Assembly: GCA_023935145.1 (NCBI GenBank)
Contig: CM043704.1
Location: forward strand, 94,885,873-94,949,872
Reading direction: 5' to 3'
DNA from: Bretschneidera sinensis
Lineage: Eukaryota; Streptophyta; Magnoliopsida; Brassicales; Akaniaceae
DNA length: 64,000 nt
Made by a program: the position numbers and the translations under genes. The notes under the pieces were generated by a model, which saw nothing but the letters and a program-made list of their open reading frames with translations, did not search any database and was not told where the DNA came from. Positions 23,334-36,100 of this stretch are shown in pieces (position 1 is the first letter of the stretch; the number at the start of each line of letters is the position of its first letter).

Positions 23334-23946
23334 TGTTTTCCAGCTCTTACCACATAGCACGGACATATTTTGTATTATTTTGTCTTATTTATAGCTCTGT
23401 GAATCCCAAACATGTATTGACTTTATGTATATGATATTATGTTATCGTTAGTCATATTTCATATCTCTATTTACATTATTTGCGATATGTTTGCATAGTT
23501 TCAAACTATTGTTAGTCACAAAAATGCTCTAAAATGGTTATACTTGCATGAAAACTTTTGGTTCTTCCCGGGAAGGCTTCTAAACTCCGAATGAAGTCAA
23601 ATTTTTGCGTACAGGTTTGTTTAATCATAATCTAGGTGATTGTAGTGGATAAGTAGCTTATTTTTTTTTTTTATCCCCTTTGGTTGATGTTGTCAAAACA
23701 GGGGAGAAAAATGAGAAAAACGAAGTAAAAGAAACCAATGCATAGATTTAGGGAGAGCACTGCTCCAAAACTTATTCTTTGATTGGTTGAGTTAATTGTG
23801 GTTGGTTGAAATATATATATGAACTACATTTTCCTGTTTACAGGGTGGTTTTATTTGAAAAACAGAGGAGACTTTGTCCGATTTTTCGTAAAATCCAAAC
23901 ACTTAGCTTTTTTATCTGTTTTCACATCATTAGTTTTGTCATCATC
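23334..23946 (+). other. Noncoding tract with a second polypurine-like run (outer copy)
   Basis: No coding sequence. A purine run of the form AGGGGAGAAAAATGAG lies at about 23699-23715, some 250 bases before the terminal polypurine tract, as in the nested copy. Confidence 0.6.
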
Positions 23947-23960
23947 AAAAAGGGGGAGAT
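23947..23960 (+). other. Polypurine tract of the outer Sirevirus
   Basis: AAAAAGGGGGAGAT ends exactly where the 3' LTR (TGTTAACC) starts. Confidence 0.88.
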
Positions 23961-25110
23961 TGTTAACCCTCACCCGTATTTTAATGATGACAAAACACAA
24001 CTGTTATTATACTAACTAAGTGTAGTAAGCAACAATGCATTCAACCAAGGATCAAAGCTCAAGAACTCGAACCGAATCAAAGTATCAAGTGAAGACTGAA
24101 GAATTAGTATAGGTTTAAAGGTATTAGAACCATTGTAAGTCTCACTTATACATTGTAATAGTTTGTTCAATGGCTCGAACAAAAAAGGTTTTCTAAACCG
24201 ATCATTTTAAAACAAATGTTTTAAATTAAAACAGAAAAACTGGGTTGGAAGACAACCCAGGCGACTGGGTACATATACCAGTCGACTAGTATATGAGACA
24301 GTATGTCTCCAGTCGACTGGGTCATTCATACCAGTCGACTAGTAAAATGGACAGTAAGTTCCCAGTCGACTGGATGAAAAATATCAGTCGACTGGATACC
24401 CAGAAGGTATAAAAATGAGATTTTTTCAAGTGAACCTAGTCGACTGGTATCATGACTCAGTCGACTGGTAGTTCAAAAATATGACCATTGGACTCCAAAT
24501 CTGGACGTTTTAAAGCAAATATTTTTCAAATTAAAGTCCTAATGGCCATATTATTTGATTTCTATATAAACCCATTCAATTGAGCATTCAACAAGTAGCT
24601 GCACACATTCAAAAAGTTGATCTCACACAATCAAGTTATTATACTCTTGAAACACAAAAAGCTTTGAAATATTCTTATTGAGCCATTCTTCAAGCTTTAC
24701 TTTGAAAGAGAGATATTATTCAGTTGTATAAGCTTCCATTAGCCGTTTCTATACTATTTACTGTACATCATCTTTTGTAAAAGGATTACTCCCGAAAGGA
24801 AAGGGATTACTTCTGAGAGGAAGGGATTGTAAGGTTTGTGCAACACCGGGAAAGTTATACGACTAAGTTACTTAATATAATACTTTAAGGAGTTCCTTGA
24901 AGAGAGTGGACGTAGGGTCGGAACGAATCCGATATTGCCGAACCACTATAATCTGAGTTTGCATCATTTTCTCTTTAAACTCTTTATTTACAGCACATTA
25001 CTTGTTTTAATTGTTTGCTGCTTATTCATTTTTATAAACTTGTATTAATTCCGCAAAAAGTTTTAAAAACCCAATTCACCCCCCCTCTTGGGTTGAAACC
25101 TCGATCTACA
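23961..25110 (+). repeat. 3' LTR of the outer Sirevirus
   Basis: 1150 bp from TGTTAACC to GATCTACA. It holds eight palindrome units, against six in the 5' LTR, and two ACTTC..GAGAGGAAG units, against three. Differences from the 5' LTR are both substitutions and repeat-number changes. Confidence 0.9.
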
Positions 25111-25113
25111 ATT

Positions 25114-27688
25114 CTGACGTTTGGGGGCCTTCTCCTTATGCATCAATAGGTGGTGCTCGTTATTTTGTTATATTTGTGGATAACTATTCTCGTTATACTT
25201 GGTTGTTTCTTATGAAAAGCAGATCTGAACTCTTTCAAATATATTCTGATTTTTCTTCTATAGTTCAAATTCAATTATCTCGGAATGTCAAAATTTTTCG
25301 TTCAGATAATGCAATAGAATATAAAGACCGTGCTTTTCTAAACCTTCTTCACAAAAATGGCACGTTTCCCCACTGTTTATGCCCTGGAACCTCCCAACAA
25401 AATGGATGAGCCGAACGCAAACATTGATATATTCTTGACATCGTTCGTGCTCTACTCATTTCGTCATCATGTTGTGAACGTTTCTGGGGTGATGTTGCCT
25501 TAACCGCAGTGTACACAATCAATCATGTCCCTTCCGTTACAATCCAAAATCAGTATCCATTCGAGCGCCTTTTCGGTAAACCTCCTGATTACTCTAACCT
25601 CAGAGTCTTTGGTTGCGCTTATTTTGTTCTTCTCAAACCATATGAACACAACAAATTACAACCAAGGGCTCATCTGTGTTATTTCATTGGATATGGTATT
25701 GAACATAAGGGGTATCGGTGCTGGGATCCTATTTCTAAAACTCTTCATATCTCTTGTCATGTCATTTTTTGGAAACATCAAATGTTCTTTTCCTTACGGT
25801 CGTTTGACATGTCAACCATCACTAACTCTAGATTCTTTACTAATCCATCTATTGAGTTATTTCCTAAGAATCCAGTTTTAGGTACTGTTGAGTCCACCTC
25901 CGAATCACCAGCTGATATCACCCCTTCCGTTCCGGAACCACCAGCTGATCTTACCTCTCTAGACCCAGATCCAGCTCCAGAACCCTCAGCGGACCTCACC
26001 TCTCCAACTCAATCGGTCGTGCCTGAGGATATTCCTATGTCTGATGAGTCTGCACCAACTCCCTCTGAGAGCTATCCTCCAGATCACCCCCGCAGATCTA
26101 CCAGGGTAACTCATCCCTCTTCTTATCTTGCTAATTACCATTGTGATTATCATTATTTTTCCACTATACTTTATCTGCATGAGCCTCAATCCTATAAGGA
26201 GGCTAGTACTAATCCATTTTGGCAGAAAATAATGGATGAAGAACTTCAGGCCCTAGCTAAAACTCATACCTGGGATACTGTTGGTCTGCCCCTTGGAAAA
26301 ACTCCTATTGGGTGCAAATGGGTGTTTAAGATCAAGACATTTTCTGATGGCTCTATTGAATGATATAAAGCCTGACTTATTGCCAAGGGATTTGCTCAGA
26401 AATATGGCATTGACTATGAAGAGACATTTGCTCCAGTGGCGAGGCTCACATATGTCTGTACACTCTTTGCTGTCGCCGCCATTCGAAGATGGACTCTATT
26501 TCAAATGGATGTCAAAAATACATTTCTCAATGGGGATCTTCTTGAGGAAGTCTGTATGTATACACCTCCCGGCTTGGATGCCCCTCGAAACAAATTTTAT
26601 CGCCTTCGTCGTGCCCTATATGGTGTGAAACAAGCTCCACGTGCATGGTTTGCCAAATTCAGCACTACTATTCATTAGTTTGGGTTCACACCGAGTGCTC
26701 ATGATTCAGCTCTGTTTATCCGCCATACTGCCAATGGTATTATCATTCTTTTACTATACGTGGATGATATGGTTATAACTGGAGATGATCTACATGGTAT
26801 TTCTGAACTCAAAAAGTTTCTCAGTGGCCAATTCGAGATGAAAGATCTTGGCGTGCTCACCTATTTTCTTGGCCTCGAAGTCTCATCTAATTCTGAAAGA
26901 TTTTTTTTCTCTCAGGCCAAATATACCTCGGATCTCCTTTCCAAGGCTGGGATCACTGACTCAACCAATGCCACTACTCTTCTCGAGCCAAATGTCAGAC
27001 TTACCCTACTCGATGGTTCACCTCTTCAAGATGCCACTCTATATCGTCAACTGGTTGGAAGTCTTGTATATCTTACTGTCACTCGCCCTGACATTGCCTA
27101 TGCCGTTCATCAGGTCAGTCGGTTCTTGTCCACTCTGTTCTTCACATTCTTCGGTATGTCAAGGGTACTTTATTTCATAGGCTTCATTTCTCAGCACAGT
27201 CTGCCCCTGTTTTACAAGCCTATTCTAATGCCGATTAGGCTGGAGACCCCACCGACAGATGTTCAACCACTGGTTATTGTTTCTTTTTGGGCAATTCTCT
27301 CATTTCCTGGCGTAGTAAAAAACAAACTGTGGTTGCTCGCTCCAGTATTAAAGTTGAATATCGTGCCATGGCTGATGCAACTCAAGAACTTCTCTAGCGT
27401 CGATGGCTACTCACTGACATGGGTATCTCTTCTCCTGCTGCCACTATCCTATACTATGACAACATGAGTGCTATTCAGATCACTCACAATGATGTTTTCC
27501 ACGAGCGTACAAAACACATTGAGAATGATATCCACTTCATCCGTGATCACATTCTCCAGAATACGGTTCGTCTACAATCCGTCAGTTCAGCTGATCAGAC
27601 AGCTGACATTTTCACTAAGGCTCATCCACCCGGACGCTTTCACTCTCTGGTTTCCAAACTCAAGTTCACCTCCCAGTTACCGCCTTGA
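25114..27688 (+). pseudogene. Truncated Copia pol (IN, RT, RH)
   Basis: The integrase region has FRSDN near 25300 and a stop instead of the expected residue just after the QQNG motif (25407-25409). A long stretch (25509-26363) covers the integrase C-terminus, a Pro/Glu/Ser-rich linker and the RT start. RT is split by a TGA near 26361 and a TAG near 26677. The catalytic YVDDM is intact near 26757. RNase H is frameshifted after about 27130 and resumes to the end (ADQTADIFTKAHPPG). It is non-functional. Confidence 0.87.
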
Positions 27689-27701
27689 GTTTGAGGAGGG
27701 A

Positions 27702-27860
27702 TGTTAATGTATTATATGGACTTAGTCCCACATTGGTTGTGTATAGCTTTGCCTCTCCTATTGGCTTGTATAAATAGGATAGCTCTCTTTGTAAGTAAAT
27801 CACATCATTCAATACAATTCTCTTCTTTGTATTGTCTCACTTCCTCTCTTAAATTTAACA
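27702..27860 (+). repeat. 3' LTR (159 bp) of the truncated Copia element
   Basis: It starts TGTTAATGTATT and ends AATTTAACA. It has one TATA-containing promoter block, while the LTRs of the related element at 47.5 kb carry that 57-bp block twice. Confidence 0.88.
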
Positions 27861-30106
27861 TGCATAAAGTAAGCAAAAAATACTTCAGAAATTTTAAGAT
27901 ATATAGCAGAGATTAAAATTATGTTATGTTACCAGTAATCAGTACTGGACACTGATATCCAGAGATCATGGGTATTAAACTAAAATATATGCTGTGTGTT
28001 TGAGATATTTCTGTTTATTCAGATACTGAGCAGAAAATTAGCATAATCATTTACGATTCCTTGATTTGATTCATACCACTGAAAGCTACATATTGATTTT
28101 GTGATATTGATTTTTTCAGGTACTTAACTGGAAACTTACTAACTTGACCAATACCTTATTGGGTGCTAGTAGAAGGGCAAAACATGTAAGCTTCTTTTAA
28201 AGTGCTTTATGTGATTTGAAAAATCATTATCCAAGGTCTATTGATGTTATCACCTACAAGGTAAATAAACCATCTACAATTACAGTACTTGTTCCCTCAT
28301 ACTTTGTTTAACTCCGATAAAGCTTTCTATTGACAATCTATTTTTAGTGGACTTGGTTATAACTTCTGTTCATTTAAAGATCTAGTGCATGCGGGAATAT
28401 CAGTTCTTTTGCTGAAATGCAATTTATTGGAACATTTGTAGAAAAAAGTAATAAAACTTAAATGAATACTTAACTGGTGTGGATGCATAGAAAAACTAAA
28501 ATATATGTTTTATAGTTTGATCAAATTTCTGAGAGAGTTTCTGAATCATGAGAGAGAAAATACAGACCTTTTTTCTTTTTCTTTTTCATAAAAAAAATAG
28601 GATTAAGTTTACTCTGTTGTGCTATATAGATTCTATTTGATTAAACAGTACGGGACATGCTTAACATAATGGATCATTTGAATTTTAATATTGAAGAAAA
28701 AAAGGTAAATCGTTTAGAGAAATTTTTAGATTTATATGATCAACTATGTCACTCATACAATCTATAAAATTGTGTCACATTAACAAAGTGAGTTATAATT
28801 AATGATGAACAATTTTGATTGACGTTATAGATATGATTTACTTAAAAAAATAATATGATTCATGATTTTGCCTCTACTTTTATTTCTCGATCGGATGACA
28901 ACTGTTAGAGTTTTTGTTTAAAAAATAGCTATGGTTTGGGTAGATAAATGAAACTATTAGTAGTCAACTACACCTATGGTAGTCGATTAATACCCGATTT
29001 TTTATTTTATAATTCAAACAAAGACTTTTGGTAGTCAATTACACCGAAGAGTATTCGACTACATATCAACCGTCATTTTTTCAAAAAGTTGTGTTCTTTT
29101 ACTTACGTTTTTTCACTTTGTTACGGTTGAAAATTGCAAAAAGTTTATAAAAATCGGAATTAACTTCTGTGGATTCGAGGTTAAATATATATATAATTTT
29201 GTTATCACTATTATCAAAGAGAGTTTTGATGGGATTCTTCAAACTTGTTATTTGTGCAAAGATTTTGTTGTATCTTGAAACATTTGTTGTAATCTATTAA
29301 CAAACTTTTAATGGAGTGCGAACAAATAAAATCTTATGAAAAATAGTTCTTAACGTGGCACCTACTCATAAGTTAAACAATTCATATGAAAAAAATTGTT
29401 AGATTGTCAGTCATTTGGTTATAATGATTTTCTCCATAAGACTTTTGTTAACCCAAGTCTTTTGGATTAACGATCACTTTTAAATCCTTCATATAAAATA
29501 TTAGATTCAATTTCCCTTCCATCAATATACCTAAAAAACAGTGTAAATTGCCAACTTAACCTGATTTGAAGATTAACGATCACTTTTAAATGCTTCATAT
29601 AAGAAATTAGATTCGACTTTCCTCCCAATGTACCTAAAAAACATTGTAGATTGCCAACTTAACCTGATTTGAGATCATAGTCTAATTTCGAAGCGTTAAG
29701 ACCATTGCATTTTATAAACTTGAGCAATGTTCAAAGTCCAAACTCCCAAAATCAAATGAATAATGATCTTTCTTTGATTATCCTGAGACCAAAAATGCAA
29801 CCTTGGCACTTTGGTACCATCAAACTCTGTACGGAATTGATACTGCTCACGAGTCTAGGATGGCTGTTGGAATCAAGACATCATTTTCATCCAACAAAAA
29901 TACAGTAGCTTACATTGATCAAAACGATAAAAACAAAAACAAAAGCAAAAAATGGTTCTGAATATGAATTGCAATGAATCAATGGTTCTGTGACAATCAT
30001 GTAATCAGGATTTCATCATCCATGCGGAATGATTTCCATTCATGAAGGCAGCGAATGAAGGATTCTGGATTCGTACCTTCTCTTGATAAAGTAATGATTT
30101 TTCCTC
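27861..30106. other. Intergenic DNA with two short coding-like relics
   Basis: No full gene is supported. At 28120-28186 a stretch flanked by a T-rich AG and a GTAAGC reads NWKLTNLTNTLLGASRRAKH and could be an orphan exon. At 29790-29890 one frame reads LYGIDTAHESRMAVGIKT without a start or known family. Between 28950 and 29080 several TAGTCGATTA/TAGTCAATTA-like motifs recall the palindromes of the Sirevirus LTRs and may mark an old LTR. Confidence 0.35.
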
Positions 30107-33100
30107 TTAAGATTTTCTTGGCGAAGGTATCGGGGATGTTGGAGGCTTCAAGTCATCATACCTGATTTATGAAACAGACACCAGATGCTTAGTTCACATA
30201 TTAATGTTTCTCTGATAGGTTAACGAGATATGGCCCAAATTAGCATTTTGTGTGGCCAAAACTAAATCATAAAAGTTCAGTTTGACAAGCTCTAGGAATC
30301 CCTTTTTTATGAAGGTTAGCAGGGTCAACATTTAATGCACCCATCTTGATGAATCCACTTGGATAAATAAAAGTTTAACTTCTTCATATGCAGGGATGAC
30401 ATCAGAGAGTCAGTATTATGAAATTTTCCTGGGTAATGAAATCAATTTTGTTTTACATGCACTTTGTGGAAACATATCTAACGAGCAGGAAAAAAGATGA
30501 AAATAAGGAAAAATTCTCACATTGTAAAGGGTGAGAGTGGTCTCAGCTTTGATCCAGTATGCTGTTTATTACTTGGATTATCTGCTAGTGGAGGTTGAGC
30601 TCCACCGTTGCCTGAAAAATTAGCCATCTGGGACCCACCATCCACAGCTGATGTTGCCCTTGGTGCATTAGGAGATGGTGACGTAGGGGGCTTGAAGTCA
30701 TCATATCTGAAAATGTATTGTGCCCATAATTAATGGAAACAAGAACATGCCAGAAAATGGTTATATCAAACCGATCAGGCAAATGAGTGAAATCAACCAT
30801 TTTCAATGCATTTCATTCAATTTTATGTGATCTTGTTTAAAAGAATCTAATACCCACACCAAACTTATAAGGAATAGTAGGTATCAGTGCAAGGGAAGAT
30901 AATAGTGAAACGTATTGGAATGAGGTGCAAACGGATATGTAACACCTTGATTGTAAAGGAGAAGAAAAAGAGATTATTAGAACCACCAGATTCTTCCATA
31001 TGCTGCAAAAAAAGTGATGTTAGAATAATAATAGTGGTAATGAATTTGCACATGGGTGGACTAATTACTACTACAATAAATTTTAAGTCTGTGATCCTTC
31101 GCCGTGCCCCACTCTTTTTTTCTTATGACAAAGTATCATTTAATATAAGATAGAAACGCAAGTACGGGTCTTTCGTTTTATTAAGATCCATGAAAATGGG
31201 GGTTGAGGGAAGGATTTAATAACAAAATGGCAGCAGCAGCTGACGTAACAAGTTGTCCGACCAAGTCTTTGCTCTATCTCATTTAAGCATAAATTAACCT
31301 AGTTATGACTATGAAGTTGCAAGTAACATTAATCATCAGAAATTTACACATGGTATGGTGAATAATAATATGTTGAACTCCGAGGAGAATCTTTTTCAAC
31401 AACAACAGTAGCTGTAGTCTTTGCCATATCATTGCCTCCAGTCAGTGGTGATTTATTTTCTACTGGTGTTAACGAACTGGAAGTGTTTCCTTGGGACCAC
31501 TTGGTGTTTGGCTTGGGGACCTAGGTGGTTTCAAATCCTCATACCTAACAAAGCCAAATCAACTTGTTTGAAAATGGGTTGCTTATACATGATATGACAT
31601 GAACGAATTAAAAATGGCTTACTGTAGGGATTTTGGTTCAAATCTTCAAAGGAAGACTTCTAATTGGTTTGAGAAAAGTGGTTTTCTATTTTATAGTTGC
31701 TTATTCTAGTACGGGTGTTCTTTTCTTAAAAGTATTAGGAAAATCTCCTCGGGGATCTTAGAGAAAGTTTGAGGCACACCCATAATTCCAATATATGTTG
31801 TAAATCATAGAGGTTTACTACTTAGAGCTACATTGGAAGCTTTAGATGTATTGGGGTTTTGGATTGTCAAGTAGAGATAGTACTTATAATTAGAGCTAGG
31901 TTGTATTGAGGCTTTTGGAATATGAGATAATGAGAGTTTAACAATTTTGCTATTCCTAAAGTTGTAATTGAATGTTAATAAAGTAGTTGATTTGTTGATG
32001 GACATAGGTAAAGAAGTTGCCGAACCACATTAATTATTATTGTTTTTAATCTTTGTTTATTTTACCTATTTAATTGTTGTGGTTGTGTTTTTACAAAAAA
32101 TTTGACTAGTTCTCCCTAATTCTTCTGGGGCTTATGTTGTCTCATTGACACCAGCTTCCATCCTTGATGTGCTTGTTTCAATATCAGAGGGGCTTTGACA
32201 CTGCATTGACTAAATTTAAACCTTTCTGACTACTTAGTGGAGTTGGAGTAGAGCATATAGCTAGTTTTAGATCATCGTAATTGCTAGGGGTATTCATTAC
32301 TCAATTAAAACCGATTAACCGAACAGTTCGGTTAATAGGTTAAATCGATAAGTTGGCGTTTAAATTTTTTTTTAACTATATTAATTGTTTAATCGATTAA
32401 AAAATTAATTAATTAATATTAATAAAATATTAAATACAAATATAATATATATAATAAACTAAAAAAAATCTTAAGTATAAATTAAATATATAATAAACTG
32501 AAAAGACTTAAATATACAAACAGTGTCGGTAAACTGAATGATTGAAATCAATTCAGTCGGTTAATGTCAAAATGCTTAGGTTAATTCGGTCGAAATGGTT
32601 AAAAAAAAATTGACCAAAAAAAATCGATTAAAATTTGTTACCGACTGTAGCAACCGTTTGCACACCCCTAGTAACTGCATAACAGCCAAATCACTAAAAT
32701 AATGACAAACATGACTATGGCAGGAATTACAGATTTGGATGAATTTGAAATGTTTTCATCAACTTAATATAAAGGTCCTTCAGATTCCAATAATTTATTG
32801 TCAAATTTCTAGGTAGTAGTAAACTCTTTATTTTATGTCCTCTGTTTATTATCAACTGGTTAGGCAAGAAAGGATGATTCATTTTCCAATCTCCATGGGA
32901 CAGTTGACGTTCCCTTGCCAAGATAAAGGAAAAAACCAGAGGACAAGATAAAATGATGTAGTCTACAACTTGGTTTCAAATCTTCATAGCTATAACAATG
33001 AAAAATGAAAAATAAAAGGTTAAACAAACATGTTATTAAAAGATCTTTTATACTCATATTATACAATCAATATAAGCAGATTGGCTTACGCAGCATAAGG

Positions 33101-36100
33101 AGAGAGTGGCTTTGCTGTTGTTACTTCTGGTTGGGAAGGTTCCTTCTCAACGGGAGTCCTTGGTTCCTCAGAAATAATGCTCTTAGAAGGGGCTGGATCA
33201 AGCCCACCAGCAGCACTTGATTCCTGATGACACCAGAAGAAGAACTGATTTTTCTCCTAAAATAGTTATTGACAGTTTTGCATCTAAACAAGAAAATAAG
33301 AGATATTTCCCATCTCCAGTCATGGAATGACCAATTAATTAACAGCTGCATTAACAAAAGTGAGAGACAAAAATCAAATCCATCCATCGTTATGCGGTGT
33401 AGAAGAAGAGCTTAAAGGCTCCAGTTCAGGAATTCCAAATAGTTTCTCTCATCAAATTATCCCAGCAATAGTTTCATAAAAGAAGAGTTGCAGTGAGCCT
33501 AGCCTACTTTAGTTCAACAAGTGATGTCATTTTATTGTTTGCTTTGAAGCCTTTGATTTAAGAGCAGCATCAATGCCAGGGAAATAAGAAAGGTGAAAAT
33601 TATCAGAAATTGTGCAAAATAAAATTACTTTTTCAAATCGCAAGAAGCTATTGTGTAGACGGCCCCAAGTATTTGGCACAAAAAAATAATATAATTAGTT
33701 TATGCTCAAGCGGCTGAAGCCTCTTAAATCTAGTTCTTTAAATATGAAAATGTTCATGAAAAAGCTCAAATTCTCTTTCCCTTTGAGAAAGAAAACTAAA
33801 ATAGCACCTTCGGTGAGTAAATGTAGGCACGTTGAGAAGGAATCTTTGCAAGAAGCTCCTCCATTGGGGTCAATGGTGCAGTTGTCTCTGCAATGACTTC
33901 CACCACCTTACAGTATGAAAGGTCAGTGTTCTTGGCCATACATGCAATGAGTTCTGCTACCTGTAATTCATCAACAAATATTGCTTATGTTCTTCATTGA
34001 ATTTCTTACAAATATGGATCAAACAATCACGATTATGCAAATTAAATTTACAGGAAATACACCTGAAGATTTGACACCTGACCACCAAATAAAGTATCTT
34101 CCTCCGAAAGGGTAATATTATGAGTTTCCTTGTAAGAATCAGTAGGCCGCTCCATTCCTCCAGGTCTGACTATCTGAAGAAGCACTACAGGATGAGTAAT
34201 CAAGTTCAAGCTAAGATTCCCTTATAATCCTGGAATTCAGTAAACTTTCAGCTATTCTAGAAGAACTAACAGTGTAAGGAAGACCGCTGGCTAAGAGTGC
34301 TTCTTCTGCTTTCCTCTTCCAGATCAGGACACCCCAAAACAAACTTAACCAGCGAAGGTGGAAAAGACAGTCAGTAAGTTAGTGACTAAATAAATATAAC
34401 CCATTAACTTATTTTCTTTTGTGCTGAGCTTTTAGTAAATACAGCACAAATTTATAGAACGGAAAAATAGAAAATTCTGAACTTACTTGAGAACAGCTGC
34501 AGGGAATCCAACTTTGTTTGTTCCCAAAGAAGTAAGCAATATAAAGTGGTTAACTTTTGCAACAGTTGCTGCATATCAGAAGAAAGTTTTAGCATGTTTC
34601 ACAAGAATGAAGCCAATTGTATCCATAATGAGAAAATTTCATCAGAGGAAGCAATGAATTGCTGATAATATATAGATTCTAGCAAATTATTTCTTTCCTA
34701 GATCTTAATTAAGTATTTCATAATCTTATGAAACATAGATCCATTGTGGGCTTTCAAGGTCGAGATTATTACCTCATGACAGTTCGAATTAACAACATAT
34801 AAGTAACTGGTTCGGTATCTTGTTTACCTGCATCAATAAGGTTCTTGGTAGCCTGATAGTCGATCCTGTAAGGTCCTGTAATATCAAAAATCTCTTTCTC
34901 ACTAGCACCAATGCAACATATAACCACAGATGCATTGCCTAATGCCGGTCCAATCTGATCTTGTTTCTCCAAGTCACACTCCACAATTTCAAGCTTTTCT
35001 ACAGCTGGGCTAAAGACCAAAGACTACCTGTTACTTGCTATAAAGCATACATTATCAAATGGTATCATTTAACATTTAAGCACGTTACTCTTATGTTTTA
35101 TTCAATGTTCCCAGAAAGTAAAGGTAAGTTAAAAATAGATACTCCCAGAAGTCTCACGTTGAGTTCCTTCACTTGCACTGTCGAGATTCATTTGCTTAAC
35201 ACTCTGCATATAAACTGTCTCTCAGCCTATATAAAGTTTACGAAATAGAGAGAACAAAATAATAAACATTCCATTGAGCTCATACTTGCACAAGACTTTC
35301 TGCTCTCTCTGCACTTCTCACTCCAGCTCTGACTCGAAAACCAAGTTTCAGAAGCTCCCTGAAGAAGATTGTGAACTCTTAGCAAATTATAGAAACCCGG
35401 TTGCCACTTTTAAAGATAATTTGACTTTAGAATGAATGAGCAGCAGAGAATTAACCTCACTGTTCTAGAGCCCACTTTACCAGTAGCACCAGCAACAAGG
35501 GCGAGATCCTCATCTTTTGTATCTACTTTCTTAGGGATTGCCTCAACTGCCTCTGTGCTAATTTTTGCTGTGCCTTTGTTGAGATCCATAGACATCAATA
35601 ATATATAATCACCAAAAATGTCAAATAAGAACCATATTTTAGCCCCTTACCCCCTCCCAAAAAAAGGGAAAAAATAGGATAGAAAACTCTTTCTGCTTCA
35701 AAGACAGGAGAAAGATACTACTGCAAGTAATAAGGTAATATAAAACAGAAAGCACACATTATATTTGTTTTGGCACAGAAGAAAGACTTAGCAGTTGTGG
35801 TTATCTTGTCCACCCACCACCTTATGTTGATGCCAAGCACAAAAGAGTATTTCCACAAATGTATCTAATTGACCAACTTCTTACAAAACCCTTAAAAGTG
35901 GAATCCTTTCTACAGTGAAATTTAAAAAAAAAAAAAATTGAGGCCTTAAATTTTTAGAACTATGCAAATGGAAGTGCTTTTTCTTGGGACTAAATCAACT
36001 GTGAAACTATTGGATTCACATATAATCTCTAAACTTCAAAACGAAAGGTAACGCCACACACAGAGAGACAACCTAAATATTAAAAAAGATTTCAGATTCT

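Larger units (their letters stand above)
4742..25110 (+). mobile_element. Outer Sirevirus-type Copia element, host of a nested element
   Basis: The layout is 5' LTR (4742-5868), primer site, gag, pol, a palindrome-rich spacer, an extra ORF, a noncoding tract, a polypurine tract and 3' LTR (23961-25110). The insertion 12935-23211 plus one GGGAC copy interrupts the extra ORF. Without it the element is about 10.1 kb, large as usual for Sireviruses, and the Pol sequence is Sirevirus-like. The flanks do not match: Tork-type RT on the left, a different Copia integrase on the right, and no shared target duplication. Gag and pol contain many stops, so the copy is inactive. Confidence 0.88.
25111..27860 (+). 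mobile_element. 3' half of a Copia element, related to the intact one at 47.5 kb
   Basis: The sequence begins in the integrase core (SDVWGP in the intact relative) directly at the Sirevirus LTR end. It runs through RT and RNase H to its own 3' LTR (27702-27860). The gag, protease and left LTR are absent from the window. It is closely similar to 49290-52122 but has several stops, frameshifts and a deletion near 27130. Confidence 0.88.
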
